Positions 1-9,642 are shown, numbered from the stretch's first letter. The stretch: DNA of 64,000 nt from Roseovarius aestuariivivens (GCF_004761875.1 NZ_SJEY01000001.1:372001-436000); one strand, 5' to 3'. A program made the numbers and translations. Notes: generated by a model from the sequence alone, not told the origin.

Positions 1-3000
1 TCCTGCGGGGTGAGCGCCCGGTCATGAATACTGTATTCATCTATTTGGCCGTCGAAGTGATTGTTGTAGTCTCCGCCGTCGTCCTTGGCGCCAAGAACCT
101 GGTTGTTGGTGCCACTCAGGCTCAGACCGGTGATAATGCCGTCCGCTTGAACGCCGTCGATATATAGCCGCAAAGCGCCGTTACCATAGGTCACCGATAT
201 CTGCGTCCAGGTCCCGACGCTTAGCGCTCCTGCGGCGCTCAGAGTGACAGAACTTCCACCCTCGAAGAACTCAAGATTGACGTCACCCGATCCGTTGGTG
301 ATGATCGTCATCCCCTCGGCCTCGGAATTCTCCGTCGTATCGAGGATATAACCGCCAAGCGTGTCGGGATTGACCCAGATTTGATAGGTGCCCTCGGGCG
401 GAATGAGCGAATTGTCGTTTCCAATGACAATCTCGCTGTTCGATCCCGACAGATCCGCCGCCGACCCCGTTCCCGTCAGACCGGCCGTATTGAAGTTCAC
501 CCCGGCCCCGGCCGTGCCGTCATTCGCGCTGATGGAATCCGACGCCGTGGTACCGGCAGTCTCGGTAAAGCGCAGGTTGGTCACGCCATTCGTGTCGACG
601 ACCTGCTGACCGTAATCGACCGGTGTCGTCTCGGTGTCGTCCGCCGCGCTTACGATGGTGTCGTTGCCTGCGCCCGCGTCGACCGTATCGCGCCCTTCGC
701 CCGGTGCGATGCTGTCATCGCCGCCGAACCCGAAAATGGCGTCGTCGTTGTCACCCTCGGCATTGTCAGCCGCATCCACGCGGTCGCCATCCGGGTCGCC
801 CAGATACCCGTCGTCGATCGTATCGGCCCCACTGGTGCCTTCGACGATGAACTCACCCGTAGGGATCCCCATCGCAGCGAGCGCGTCCGCGTCGCTGACC
901 TCCGCCGGGGCGATCCCCACAAGCGTGATCGTCTCGCCGTTCGGAAAACTCAGCAGCGCATTGCCGAAACCGTCGTCGCCCACCGTGACATCGGCGGTGG
1001 TCACCGAAATCCCGTCCGCGTCTGTCAGCCCCGACAGGTCAAGCTGGTCCTGGCCGGTAAAGGTGCCGTCGCCATTGTCGATCGTGCCCTCGAACCCCGA
1101 GACCGTATCGGCGCCGTCGCCGTCGGAAAAGACCACCGTATCGACCGCGCCGTCACCGGCGCCCACGTCGATGCTGTCATTGCCGCCGCGCCCTTCGATC
1201 GTATCGGCCCCTGCGCCGCCGCTCAGCGTATCATTGCCCGATCCGCCGGTCAGAGAATCGTTGCCGATCCCGCCCTCGGCTTGCGTCGAGGCGCTCGATG
1301 TGCGGGCGTCGAAGCGGTCGTCGCCATTGCTGAGCGTGAAGGCCTCGATCTCCGAAAAGGTCCCGCTGTCACCGTCATCGTCGGTATAGGTGCCCGCCTC
1401 ATCGCCGGTGAACACGATATCGGCAGTATCGTCGGCCTGCTCGAAGGACAGCGTATCGTTGTCGGTTCCGCCTTCGCCGCCGATGATCGTGGAGGTGCCG
1501 TACCCGACATGAAAGAGATCCGCACCGTCCCCGCCCAGCAGCGTGTCATCGCCGGCTCCGCCGCGCAGGACGTCATTGCCGTCCAGCCCCTCGACCAGCA
1601 CGCCCAGGCTGTCGTTACCCGCATCCAGCGTATCGTTCTGATCGGTAAGCCTGACAGCTTCGATCTCGCTGAAACTCAGCGTGTCGGCGCCGTCCGTGGC
1701 CGTGCCGATCTCATTGCCGGAATAGGTGGCCGAGATGCTTGTCGTCGCGAAAGAGAAATCGAGCGTGTCGCTGTCGCTGCCGGTGGTGACTGTCTCGCCG
1801 CCCACGATCGTGTCGGCACCGAACCCGTCCTCGACAAAGAACGTATCCGCGTCCGCGCCCCCAACCAGCGAATCCGCGTCGCCGCCCAGACCGCCGAAAA
1901 CGATATCGGCCCCGTCGCCGCCAAGGATGGTGTCCGCACCCTCGTTGCCCACCAGCGTGTCGTCGCCGGCATCCCCGGCGATCTGGTCATCGCCGAAATT
2001 GCCGAGGATTGAATCCGCGTCCGCACCGCCCGAGACCGTGTCGTTGTCGAGCACGGCATCGATGGAGTCCGCACCGTCCCCGCCAAGGATGGAATCCGCG
2101 CCGCTGCCACCGTCGAGCGTGTCGTTCCCCGCGCCACCGCTCAGGGTGTCGTTGCCCGCCGACCCCCACAGGATATCCGCGCCGCCCGCGCCCGTAAGGC
2201 TGTCGTTCCCGTCGCCCCCCTCGAAGAGGTCCGTTGCGGCGCCGCCCAGCATCGTGTCGTCGCCGCTATTCGCGTTCACATATTGCGAGCCCGACAGAAC
2301 CGCCGAGGTGTCTATGACATCGGCGTTGCCGGTGCCGAAGACCTGTTCAAAGCCCGTAAACGTGCCGCTGGCGGTGCCCGCGCCCAGATAGGCGTAGCTG
2401 CCGCTGCCTTGCGTCGTGCCGAAAACGACCGAGACGCCGTCGGGCGAGGGGCCCACGCCGAAGGCGAGAAAGTCCCCGGCGGCATCGTTGGTGCCGCCAT
2501 CGATTGTATCGACCCCGTCATCCTGGTCGATGAACACGCCGTCCTGCCCGGCGCCGCCATCGATCAGGTCATTCCCGCTGCCGCCGTAAATCTGATCCGA
2601 GATGCCGTCGCCGCCAAGCAGCGTATCGTTTCCGGCGCCGCCGCGCAGCGTGTCGTTGCCGTCGCCCCCATCCAGGCTGTCGGCCCCGGCCTCGCCCCGC
2701 AGGAAATCCGCGCCGGTCCCGCCGAGAATGGTGTCGTCGCCGGCGCCCCCAAGCAAAGAGTCGTTCCCCGATCCGCCGTCGATCAGGTCTTCCCGCTCTC
2801 CCCCGTCGATGGTGTCGTTTCCGGCCTCACCGTAAAGCGTGTCATCCGAAAAGGATCCGCCGCTATCGGTAATGAGATCATCGCCATCGCCGCCGTAAAC
2901 CGTGTCGCTGCGCGCCCCGGCGTCGATCGTATCGTTGCCGGCGCCGCCATGGATCGTTTCGGTGTTGCCGCCGCCGGTGCCGCTGTCGGTCAACAGGTCG

Positions 3001-3434
3001 TCGCCGTCACCCCCCGTAATCAGGTCACTGCCTTCGCCGCCCTCGACGGTGTCTGCGCCGGCCCCGGCATCGATCGTGTCGTTGCCCCCGGCGCCGTCGA
3101 TATCGTCCGCGCCGCTGCCTGTCGTGATGGTTTCGGCGGCGGCGTCGCCGACGATGCGCTGATCGCCGTCTCCGAACAGCAGCGTCTCGAAGAAATCCCA
3201 GAGCGTGCCGCCGCCCAGCGTCGCGTCCGAGGCGCCGCCATATCCGGCTTCGCCCACCGTAAAGCTTGTCGTCCCGTCGGACAGGATGATCCGGCCGGTG
3301 TCCTTGTCGACATCGATGTCGAAATTCGGCGGCAGCGCCGAAAAGTCGAGCGTATGGCCGCCCGCGCTCTCGTTGATCGCCGCCCAGAAGGCGGGATCGT
3401 TCCCGTTCGCCGTTGTGACGACGTAAACCGTCAT
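1..3434 (-). CDS. RTX-type calcium-binding repeat protein with LamG-like domain (partial, 3' end outside window)
   Basis: An uninterrupted minus-strand frame runs from an ATG at 3434 to the left window edge, about 1144 residues, with no stop; the C-terminus lies outside. After an N-terminal region without repeats (residues 1-100) there are many glycine/aspartate nonapeptides of the type GGxGNDTI, in blocks separated by non-repeat stretches. Residues from about 1005 to the edge resemble a LamG/concanavalin A-like fold (core GTYQIWVNPDTLGG, then GTWTQISVTYGNGALRLYIDG), which may bind glycans. RTX nonapeptides bind calcium and mark type I secreted proteins, so an extracellular or cell-surface location is likely; the usual C-terminal secretion signal cannot be seen. 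It lies 203 bp downstream of a second RTX gene on the same strand. Substrate and role are unknown. Confidence 0.9.
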   Translation of the reverse strand, partial: MTVYVVTTANGNDPAFWAAINESAGGHTLDFSALPPNFDIDVDKDTGRIILSDGTTSFTVGEAGYGGASDATLGGGTLWDFFETLLFGDGDQRIVGDAAAETITTGSGADDIDGAGGNDTIDAGAGADTVEGGEGSDLITGGDGDDLLTDSGTGGGNTETIHGGAGNDTIDAGARSDTVYGGDGDDLITDSGGSFSDDTLYGEAGNDTIDGGEREDLIDGGSGNDSLLGGAGDDTILGGTGADFLRGEAGADSLDGGDGNDTLRGGAGNDTLLGGDGISDQIYGGSGNDLIDGGAGQDGVFIDQDDGVDTIDGGTNDAAGDFLAFGVGPSPDGVSVVFGTTQGSGSYAYLGAGTASGTFTGFEQVFGTGNADVIDTSAVLSGSQYVNANSGDDTMLGGAATDLFEGGDGNDSLTGAGGADILWGSAGNDTLSGGAGNDTLDGGSGADSILGGDGADSIDAVLDNDTVSGGADADSILGNFGDDQIAGDAGDDTLVGNEGADTILGGDGADIVFGGLGGDADSLVGGADADTFFVEDGFGADTIVGGETVTTGSDSDTLDFSFATTSISATYSGNEIGTATDGADTLSFSEIEAVRLTDQNDTLDAGNDSLGVLVEGLDGNDVLRGGAGDDTLLGGDGADLFHVGYGTSTIIGGEGGTDNDTLSFEQADDTADIVFTGDEAGTYTDDDGDSGTFSEIEAFTLSNGDDRFDARTSSASTQAEGGIGNDSLTGGSGNDTLSGGAGADTIEGRGGNDSIDVGAGDGAVDTVVFSDGDGADTVSGFEGTIDNGDGTFTGQDQLDLSGLTDADGISVTTADVTVGDDGFGNALLSFPNGETITLVGIAPAEVSDADALAAMGIPTGEFIVEGTSGADTIDDGYLGDPDGDRVDAADNAEGDNDDAIFGFGGDDSIAPGEGRDTVDAGAGNDTIVSAADDTETTPVDYGQQVVDTNGVTNLRFTETAGTTASDSISANDGTAGAGVNFNTAGLTGTGSAADLSGSNSEIVIGNDNSLIPPEGTYQIWVNPDTLGGYILDTTENSEAEGMTIITNGSGDVNLEFFEGGSSVTLSAAGALSVGTWTQISVTYGNGALRLYIDGVQADGIITGLSLSGTNNQVLGAKDDGGDYNNHFDGQIDEYSIHDRALTPQ

Positions 3435-3637
3435 GCGTCACCCCGCGCACAGCCTTGCGGACGCGATGCGCGCATCACGCTCCGACCTTCGCAAAGCTCT
3501 GGTGTGTTTCGTGTCACTGCTCTTTCCTGCGCGTGGTTCTACAGCCCTTGCGTTCAGACGAGGTTAATTCGCGCAGAACAGCTGCAATTCGTAGGCGTCA
3601 CCTCAGGGGTTCGGGGTGTTTGAGGACCGGCGGCGTG

Positions 3638-6553
3638 TCAGGCCGCGTGGTCCAACTGCGGCTGCATCGCGGCGACAAGACGCGCCTCATGCGGCTTGAG
3701 GCAGATCCGTGCGGTCGGGCCATAGCTCCAGGGGCTTGCGCGCAACTCGGGGAAGATGGCGAACATTTCTTCGCGCGACGGGTCGCTCAGCGCCTCAAGA
3801 CCCACATCGCCCGCGTGGAAGCTCTCGGTCGCGGCGCCCTCGGCATAGACCACTTCGTGACGGTCCAGCATCATGTGGAAATAGGTGACCTTTTCGCGCT
3901 CCATGACCCGCACGTCGCGCCCGTCGACCAGGTGCTTCGCGGCCACCAGCACCTCGCTTTCGCCGAACAGAAGCTGCGCCTTGTAATCGGTGAAAAGAAT
4001 GCGGTGCTGGGGCGAGACCAGAAGCGGGCGGCGCGCGCCGTCCATCACCGTCGAGTTGACCGCGATTGGCGCGAACTTGCCCCGGCCCGGAACGGTGCGG
4101 TGCCCGATCCAGCGAATGGGTTTCGGTCCGCTGTCGCGCGTCACCACCATGTCGCCAGGGCGCAGCGTCTCGATGGGCCGCTCGCCGTGGATCGTCAGGA
4201 TGCGCGTGCCGGGCGTGAAACAGATGATATTCTCGATCTCCGAGAAGATGACGACCGTGCCGTCGCCCATCGTGAAATTGCCCGACAGCCCCCCATTGGC
4301 GTCGTCGGTATTGGTAAAGGTGATGTCGGCAAAGGTGACATCCGGCGTGAGTTGCAGAGTGTCGCCGGCGATCTCGCCGGTCTCGCCGCCGACGATGTCG
4401 ATCGTGCCCGCGCCCGCCTCACCAAGATCGCTCAGCACGAAAAGATCGTCCCCGGCGCCGCCATCGGCGCTGTCGCCCTGGGCGAGATACATCTCGTCGT
4501 CGCCAAGCCCGCCAAAAATCATGTCGGCGCCCAAACCGCCGATAATCGTGTCATTGCCCCCGTTGGCATAGATCACATCATCGTCGGCGCCGCCGTCGAT
4601 GCTGTCATTTCCGGCCGCGTCAATCAGACTTATCGTGTCGAAATGAATATCCGAGATATTGGCGACCTGACCGGCGGTGCCGCCATTCTGATAGATGATT
4701 GCGATTTGCGACACCGGCCCCGCGATCTCGACCAGCGCCGAGCCCTCCGGATCCGGCAAGCTCGACCCGCCGTCGGCGGCTGTGATCGTATTTCCCGACA
4801 CCGTGTCGGCGCCTGCAGGTGTGATCGTAACGTCGACCGGATTGCCGAAGGCGTCGAACGCGTTGATCGTGATGATATCACGCCAGCCGCCCTGGTCGAT
4901 CTCGTCGAGACGGAACGAGACATTCACCACCTCGTCGCGCACATCCGAATTCGTGGAATCGAAATCGATGGTGACGGTCGAGGTGTCGGTCGTTGTTCCG
5001 TCGCCCGCCAGCGCGGCGGAAGAGGTAGGGTTAAAAGGCTCCCCGGCCTCGGTATAGATCGTGTCGGTCGACTCGATAGTAAAACCGGTGCCGCCACCGT
5101 CATCCGTATAGGTGACCGTTACATCGATATCGCCGGTACTTTGGGTGAATCCGCCCGCAACGCTGGATTCGTCCGCGCCCTGCGCGCTCCAGTTGAGGGA
5201 CGCCGAGCCCTGGATACGGATAATCGCATCGCTGTCGCCAACGATGGTGTCCGCGCCTGACCCGCCAAGAAGTGTGTCGTCGCCGCCCTCGCCGTAGATT
5301 TCGTCGTCGCCTTCGCCGCCGTCGATGCTGTCGTTACCAGGCAGTCCCGGCCCCACGGCATAATCCGCGTCAAGACGGTTTGCTCCAATCAGAGCGGCAT
5401 CGTTGTTCACAGCGTTGAGCGAGATCGACTCGATCGGCTGGCTGGTCAGCAGCGCGTTATCCGCGTTGTTAGTCAGCTCCGGCACCATGAATATTTCGCC
5501 GGTCGTGGTCTGGATCACCACGGCCGTAAAGGCACCGGAACTGCCATCGGTAAAGGTCACCGTGGCGTCATAGACCAGGCCGGAATCGATCTGGTAGGTG
5601 ACGCCGTCGATGACGATGTTCTCGGGCGTGGCGCCGTTGTCGTCGTCGTTGACCGCACCGCTGCCATCAGTGTCAAAGGTCTGGGCATCCAGAATATTAC
5701 GGTAAAGCTCATCGCCCGCACCGCCGTAGGTGCCGATGAGATCGGCGGCGTTTTCCGACGCGGTGTTCGTCTCGGTCGGGTCCACATCCGCCGCGGAGCC
5801 GAGCGAGATAACCGTGAACGAACTGCCAACCGTGTTGCTGCCGCCGACGGTGCCGCCTTCCTGCGGGTCGCTGTCGCCCCAGATCGTATCGTTTCCCGCA
5901 CCGCCCAGGATCGTGTCATTCCCAGAGCCGCCATAGACGAGGTCATCCTCCAGCCCCGCCACGACCGAGTCGTTGCCCGCATTGGCAAAGATCGTATCCT
6001 CATTGCCGGTAGGCCCTGTGCCATCGCCGCCATCGGCCACGTCGCCCTCGGGGTCGTCGGCATAGGACCCGTCGATTGTGTCGTCGCCAGTCGTCCCGCT
6101 GACCTCCAGGTCCGTGTAATCCTCTGAAGAAAACGCCGGATCGCCGGTGGTTACATTGGGGTTGCTGTCATAGGCCACGACTTCGTAAGTCCGCCCTGAG
6201 ACAAGCGGGACCTCCGACAGCAGGTAATCGCCGGCTGCCGCGCCATTCTCCACGTCGAACTGGATCACTTCGAAGGTGAGACCCGTCACCGTGTCGCGCA
6301 GGGTCCAGACGAGTTCGGCGTCCACGTCCGAGCCGATTGAGGTATTGCCGCCGACCGTGACATCCGCTGTCGCGGTCTCGCCGCCCGCACTGTCGTCATC
6401 CAGCGTCAGGCCCTCGATGCCGGCCTCGTTGTCGGTGATCGTTGCGGTGCCGTCGGCAGTGGACGGACCAGTCCAGATAAAGGTGCTGCCAGTGCCGGTA
6501 GGGATCACTCCACCGGGATTGAAATTGTAAAAATCTACCGTGTACGTGGGCAT
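3638..6553 (-). CDS. RTX repeat protein with C-terminal Hint domain
   Basis: 971 residues, ATG start. The N-terminal 130 residues form a beta-rich module (MPTYTVDFYNFNPGG) often seen at the start of roseobacter secreted Hint proteins. Calcium-binding nonapeptides occur in three clusters, near residues 190-240, 420-450 and 650-700. The last 190 residues form a Hint (hedgehog/intein, Hint_2-type) domain that begins CFTPGTRI, with SPQHRIL as the conserved block B-like histidine motif. No C-terminal HN dipeptide or extein follows, so classical splicing is unlikely; self-cleavage or release of the secreted chain is an inference. It is probably exported by a type I system encoded elsewhere, and it is upstream of and co-oriented with a second RTX gene. 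Confidence 0.92.
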   Translation of the reverse strand: MPTYTVDFYNFNPGGVIPTGTGSTFIWTGPSTADGTATITDNEAGIEGLTLDDDSAGGETATADVTVGGNTSIGSDVDAELVWTLRDTVTGLTFEVIQFDVENGAAAGDYLLSEVPLVSGRTYEVVAYDSNPNVTTGDPAFSSEDYTDLEVSGTTGDDTIDGSYADDPEGDVADGGDGTGPTGNEDTIFANAGNDSVVAGLEDDLVYGGSGNDTILGGAGNDTIWGDSDPQEGGTVGGSNTVGSSFTVISLGSAADVDPTETNTASENAADLIGTYGGAGDELYRNILDAQTFDTDGSGAVNDDDNGATPENIVIDGVTYQIDSGLVYDATVTFTDGSSGAFTAVVIQTTTGEIFMVPELTNNADNALLTSQPIESISLNAVNNDAALIGANRLDADYAVGPGLPGNDSIDGGEGDDEIYGEGGDDTLLGGSGADTIVGDSDAIIRIQGSASLNWSAQGADESSVAGGFTQSTGDIDVTVTYTDDGGGTGFTIESTDTIYTEAGEPFNPTSSAALAGDGTTTDTSTVTIDFDSTNSDVRDEVVNVSFRLDEIDQGGWRDIITINAFDAFGNPVDVTITPAGADTVSGNTITAADGGSSLPDPEGSALVEIAGPVSQIAIIYQNGGTAGQVANISDIHFDTISLIDAAGNDSIDGGADDDVIYANGGNDTIIGGLGADMIFGGLGDDEMYLAQGDSADGGAGDDLFVLSDLGEAGAGTIDIVGGETGEIAGDTLQLTPDVTFADITFTNTDDANGGLSGNFTMGDGTVVIFSEIENIICFTPGTRILTIHGERPIETLRPGDMVVTRDSGPKPIRWIGHRTVPGRGKFAPIAVNSTVMDGARRPLLVSPQHRILFTDYKAQLLFGESEVLVAAKHLVDGRDVRVMEREKVTYFHMMLDRHEVVYAEGAATESFHAGDVGLEALSDPSREEMFAIFPELRASPWSYGPTARICLKPHEARLVAAMQPQLDHAA

Positions 6554-6810
6554 CTGCCTGCTCCGGTCTTCCTCTGCTCAGGCCGGCGCTCTGACGGCAC
6601 CTGGCCGCGTCAGCCCCCGCTTTACGTGATCGCGGACTGGCGTTTCCAATCTGGATACAGAGTGTTGATGGCGGCAAAACGCACACTTTCAGGCAACTTT
6701 TCGGTAAATTGGGGCGATACCGCGGCACTGTTGCGCGCCCGAACGAGGCAGCCCGAAAGGGCGGGAGTTTGGCCTGCAACAAAGGAAGAAGCAGGGCAGG
6801 GCGCTCTCGC

Positions 6811-7173
6811 CTAAGATTCGAATCCCAGCTCGTACCGTTTTTTCTTCGACAGCCCCGCAACCACCATGTCGAATGACATCACAACATGCTCTTTAAGCTG
6901 TTCGTCCGACAGGCCCGGGTCGTCGTGCACCTGCAGCCATTTGAGGCCGCGGGACGCCAGATAGGGCGCGGGCCTTATTCCCGGCTGGTCCGCCAGCACG
7001 TCGAAGGCCACGTCGCCCGCCTTGAACGTATAGGCGTCGCGCCCGTCGTTCCATCCGGCGATGGCGAAGACCTTGCCGCCGATCTTCCAGACATCCGCGC
7101 CGCCCCACTGCACCACGTGAGTGACCGGGCCAAGCCCGGCGCAATACGCGTTGAAGGCGTCGCGCGACAGCAT
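6811..7173 (-). CDS. MmcQ/YjbR family DNA-binding-like protein
   Basis: 120 residues from the ATG at 7173. A longer reading that begins inside the upstream gene is possible but has no support. The sequence shows the MmcQ/YjbR pattern: the VTHVVQWGGADVWKIGGKVF segment, an ASRGLKWLQVHD block and a C-terminal helix with KKKRYELGF. Members are small CyaY-like-fold proteins, some proposed to bind DNA; no enzymatic role is established. The start overlaps the stop of the upstream dehydrogenase by one base (TGATG), so the two are translationally coupled and form a two-gene operon. Confidence 0.85.
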   Translation of the reverse strand: MLSRDAFNAYCAGLGPVTHVVQWGGADVWKIGGKVFAIAGWNDGRDAYTFKAGDVAFDVLADQPGIRPAPYLASRGLKWLQVHDDPGLSDEQLKEHVVMSFDMVVAGLSKKKRYELGFES

Positions 7174-7922
7174 CAGAACTGGCCGCCGGCGATCTCGATG
7201 GCCTGTCCGTTGACGCTGTCGGACCCCGGCCCGCAAAGCCAAAGCACCGCTGCTGCGACCTCCTCGGGGGCGATGAGCCGCCCGTGCTTGTTGGCGCCCA
7301 CCATCATCTCGCGCGCCTCTCCGCGGCTGATGCCGGCGCGCTCCGCGATGGCCTTGGCGTTACGCGTCACGATTTCGGTGTCCACGTAGCCTGGGCAGAC
7401 CGCATTGAAGGTGAAGGGCGTGCCGAGGTAATCTTCGCTCAATCCCCGGATCAGCCCGATCATCCCGTGTTTCGAGGCTGTATAGGCCGCCGCGCCCTTC
7501 AGCCCTTTAAGTCCGGCGATGGAGGACACGGCGATGACGCGACCCCACTCCGTCTTGCGCATCGAGCCAAGGCTTTCGCGCACCGTCCAGAACGCCCCGT
7601 CAAGGTTCGTCGCCATGATCCGACGCCAGAATTCCGTGTCGGTCTTGTGCAACGCGCGCCCCTCGGCGATGCCGGCATTCGGTACGCAGATCTGAACCGG
7701 GCCGCTATTGGCCACCGCTGCCGCGACGCCATCCTGCACACTTTCCTCGTCGGTTACATCCATCACCACATAGGTGATCCCGCCGCCCGACACCTCCTCC
7801 AGCACGCTCTCGCGCCGGCCCGTGATCGTCACCTGCGCGCCCGCATCCGCAAGCGCCCGCGCAATCGCAAGGCCGATCCCCGTGCCGCCGCCTGTCACCA
7901 ACGCATGCTTGCCGTCCAGCAT
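7173..7922 (-). CDS. short-chain dehydrogenase/reductase (SDR), 3-hydroxybutyrate dehydrogenase-like
   Basis: 249 residues when started at the ATG at 7922, which has an AAGGAG ribosome-binding site nine bases upstream; a TTG at 7931 would add three residues. Classical SDR layout: Rossmann cofactor motif TGGGTGIG at residues 10-17, PNAG at 81-84, catalytic Ser134, Tyr147 and Lys151, and an NAVCPGYVDTE segment after the active site. The overall pattern resembles 3-hydroxybutyrate dehydrogenases and acetoacetyl-CoA reductases of polyhydroxyalkanoate or ketone-body metabolism, but the substrate cannot be fixed from sequence. It is followed directly by the MmcQ/YjbR gene and is divergent from the metallo-beta-lactamase-fold gene. 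Confidence 0.88.
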   Translation of the reverse strand: MLDGKHALVTGGGTGIGLAIARALADAGAQVTITGRRESVLEEVSGGGITYVVMDVTDEESVQDGVAAAVANSGPVQICVPNAGIAEGRALHKTDTEFWRRIMATNLDGAFWTVRESLGSMRKTEWGRVIAVSSIAGLKGLKGAAAYTASKHGMIGLIRGLSEDYLGTPFTFNAVCPGYVDTEIVTRNAKAIAERAGISRGEAREMMVGANKHGRLIAPEEVAAAVLWLCGPGSDSVNGQAIEIAGGQF

Positions 7923-8053
7923 CCCTGCCAACTCCTTGACCTTGCATCACACCGTGACCCGCAGCGCAGGTCTTCGCAAGATGCAATAGGGCCCCTAGAC
8001 ATTCGCGATTCTGAATGCGTAAGCTTGCTTGGGAAAAGAGGAGGAGGACACCC

Positions 8054-8998
8054 ATGAGACTCGCCCTGATCGCCGCGCTCGCGCTCGCTTCGCCCGCTCT
8101 GGCCTCCGAGGATATCGCCGACCAGTACCCGCAGTCCGAGCTCTACTCGAAGCCGGTGGAATTCATCCCGCATGTGTTCTCGGCCATCGGCGCCACCGCG
8201 CCTCCGACCTACGAAAACGCGGGCCATAACAACAACCTCAGCTTCATCGTCACCGGCGACGGGGTGGTCGTCGTCAACGGCGGCGCCTCCTACCGGCTGG
8301 CCAAGGCGCTCCATGATGAAATTCGCGAGGTGACAGATCAGCCGGTCAAGCTTGTGATCAATGAGAACGGGCAGGGCCATGCCATGCTCGGCAACTCCTA
8401 CTGGGCCGAGCAGGGGGTCGATATCCTCGCTCATGTGGACGCCATCGAAGAGGTCGAGGCCGAGGGCGATTTCATCCTGCAGGGAATGGAACGCTACAAT
8501 CGAGACAAGGCTGAGGGCACCACAGTCGTGCCCGCCAATCTCAGCTTCGAGGACGAAGAAATCATTCAGATGGGCAACGTGGAGATCCACGTGCTCCATC
8601 TCGGGCCCGCGCACGGGCCGGGCGACACGCAGGTCTGGATCCCTCAGTGGTCCATCGTGATCGCGGGCGACATCGCCTTTCACGAACGCATGCCGCCGAT
8701 CTTTCCCGGCACCGACACCGACGCCTGGATCGACACCTTCGACGGCCCCTTCGCCGGGCTTGGCGCGACCTATGTGATCCCGGGGCACGGCCACCCGACG
8801 AACATGGCGCAGGTCACGCGCTATACCTCCGATTACCTCAAGGACCTTCGCGCCAAGATCGGCGCGCATATCGAGGCGGGCGGCGAGCTACTCGATGCCT
8901 ATTACGTCGATCAGTCCAACTGGGCGCATCTCGACACGTTCGAGGAACTGGCCACCAAGAACGCCGGCCGCGTGTTCGAGGAAATGGAGTGGGAGTGA
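8054..8998 (+). CDS. exported metallo-beta-lactamase-fold protein with degenerate metal site
   Basis: 314 residues from the ATG at 8054, preceded by a strong GAGGAGGA site; an in-frame ATG at 8015 is rejected because the signal peptide (MRLALIAALALASPALA) starts at 8054. The protein has the MBL strand order, and it keeps late-motif elements (a histidine in HLGPAHGPGD, IAGD, PGHGHP). The first metal motif H-x-H-x-D-H, however, reads N103-x-N105-x-Q107-G108, followed by H109. The fold resembles periplasmic MBL proteins near quinoprotein and sulfur-oxidation genes, but hydrolase activity is doubtful unless an alternative ligand set is used. Probably periplasmic. The next gene begins 52 bp downstream on the same strand. 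Confidence 0.87.
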   Translation: MRLALIAALALASPALASEDIADQYPQSELYSKPVEFIPHVFSAIGATAPPTYENAGHNNNLSFIVTGDGVVVVNGGASYRLAKALHDEIREVTDQPVKLVINENGQGHAMLGNSYWAEQGVDILAHVDAIEEVEAEGDFILQGMERYNRDKAEGTTVVPANLSFEDEEIIQMGNVEIHVLHLGPAHGPGDTQVWIPQWSIVIAGDIAFHERMPPIFPGTDTDAWIDTFDGPFAGLGATYVIPGHGHPTNMAQVTRYTSDYLKDLRAKIGAHIEAGGELLDAYYVDQSNWAHLDTFEELATKNAGRVFEEMEWE

Positions 8999-9050
8999 CC
9001 GGTTTATCTGCGCTCTCCCGGCCCGACGCCTGCCACATCCCGGGCATGCC

Positions 9051-9503
9051 GTGCTGAAATGGATCGACATCCCGCCGATGTGGCTTCTGGCGGCGCTGAT
9101 CCTCGCCTGGGCGCAGGCGACGCACCTGCCGCTGGGGCTGAGCTTCGGCGGCGTCTGGGCCGATTTCGCGGGTGGCCTTATTGTAGGCGCGGGGCTCTTG
9201 CTGGCGCTGCTGGCGCTATACGAGATGCGCCGCTATCGCACCACGCCGATCCCGCATCAGGAGGCGGACCGCCTCGTGACCACGGGCATCTTCTCGCGCT
9301 CGCGCAACCCGATCTATCTCGGGGATCTCATGATCCTCGCGGGTCTCATCCTGCGGTGGGACGCGGTTTTGTCGCTGCCGCTCCTGCCGCTTTTTCTCTG
9401 GGTGATCGAACGCCGCTTCGTCATCCCCGAGGAAAACCGCCTGCGCCGCAAGTTCCGCGCCGACTTTGCGCGCTATTGCCAGAAAACCCGCCGTTGGGTT
9501 TGA
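9051..9503 (+). CDS. isoprenylcysteine carboxyl methyltransferase-family membrane protein
   Basis: 150 residues with a GTG start at 9051, chosen because the family typically begins with a short W-x-DIPP segment just before the first membrane helix; no clear ribosome-binding site is visible, so the start is uncertain. There are three or four hydrophobic segments, and the PEMT/ICMT signature is present as SRNPIYLGDL followed near the C-terminus by PEENRLRRKFRADFARYCQ. Family members methylate lipids or thiols with S-adenosylmethionine at the membrane, but bacterial substrates are mostly unknown. It probably follows the MBL-fold gene in one transcript. The pntA promoter region lies directly downstream. 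Confidence 0.8.
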   Translation: MLKWIDIPPMWLLAALILAWAQATHLPLGLSFGGVWADFAGGLIVGAGLLLALLALYEMRRYRTTPIPHQEADRLVTTGIFSRSRNPIYLGDLMILAGLILRWDAVLSLPLLPLFLWVIERRFVIPEENRLRRKFRADFARYCQKTRRWV

Positions 9504-9543
9504 CACCCTGCGACAATCGCTACATTCAAACTTCTGTCTAAGT

Positions 9544-9571
9544 GTGACATAAGCCGCGCCTGCACTATATA
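9544..9571 (+). promoter_or_regulatory. candidate sigma-70 promoter of pntAB
   Basis: GTGACA (-35-like) at 9544-9549, a 16-bp spacer and TATATA at 9566-9571, about 70 bp before the pntA start. It is found by inspection only; the match is moderate. Confidence 0.4.
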
Positions 9572-9642
9572 CCGGCGGTGACCGTCCACCACTGCTACGT
9601 GAACCAAAAATAACCGCATCTAAGATACGGGGGATAAAGAAC

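Noticed and set aside
381..5260. Long plus-strand frames at 381-2012, 2283-3623 and 3455-5260
   Set aside because: They are antisense to the RTX genes; the periodic GGxGxD codons leave the opposite frames open. Their translations are basic, repetitive and without any family pattern.
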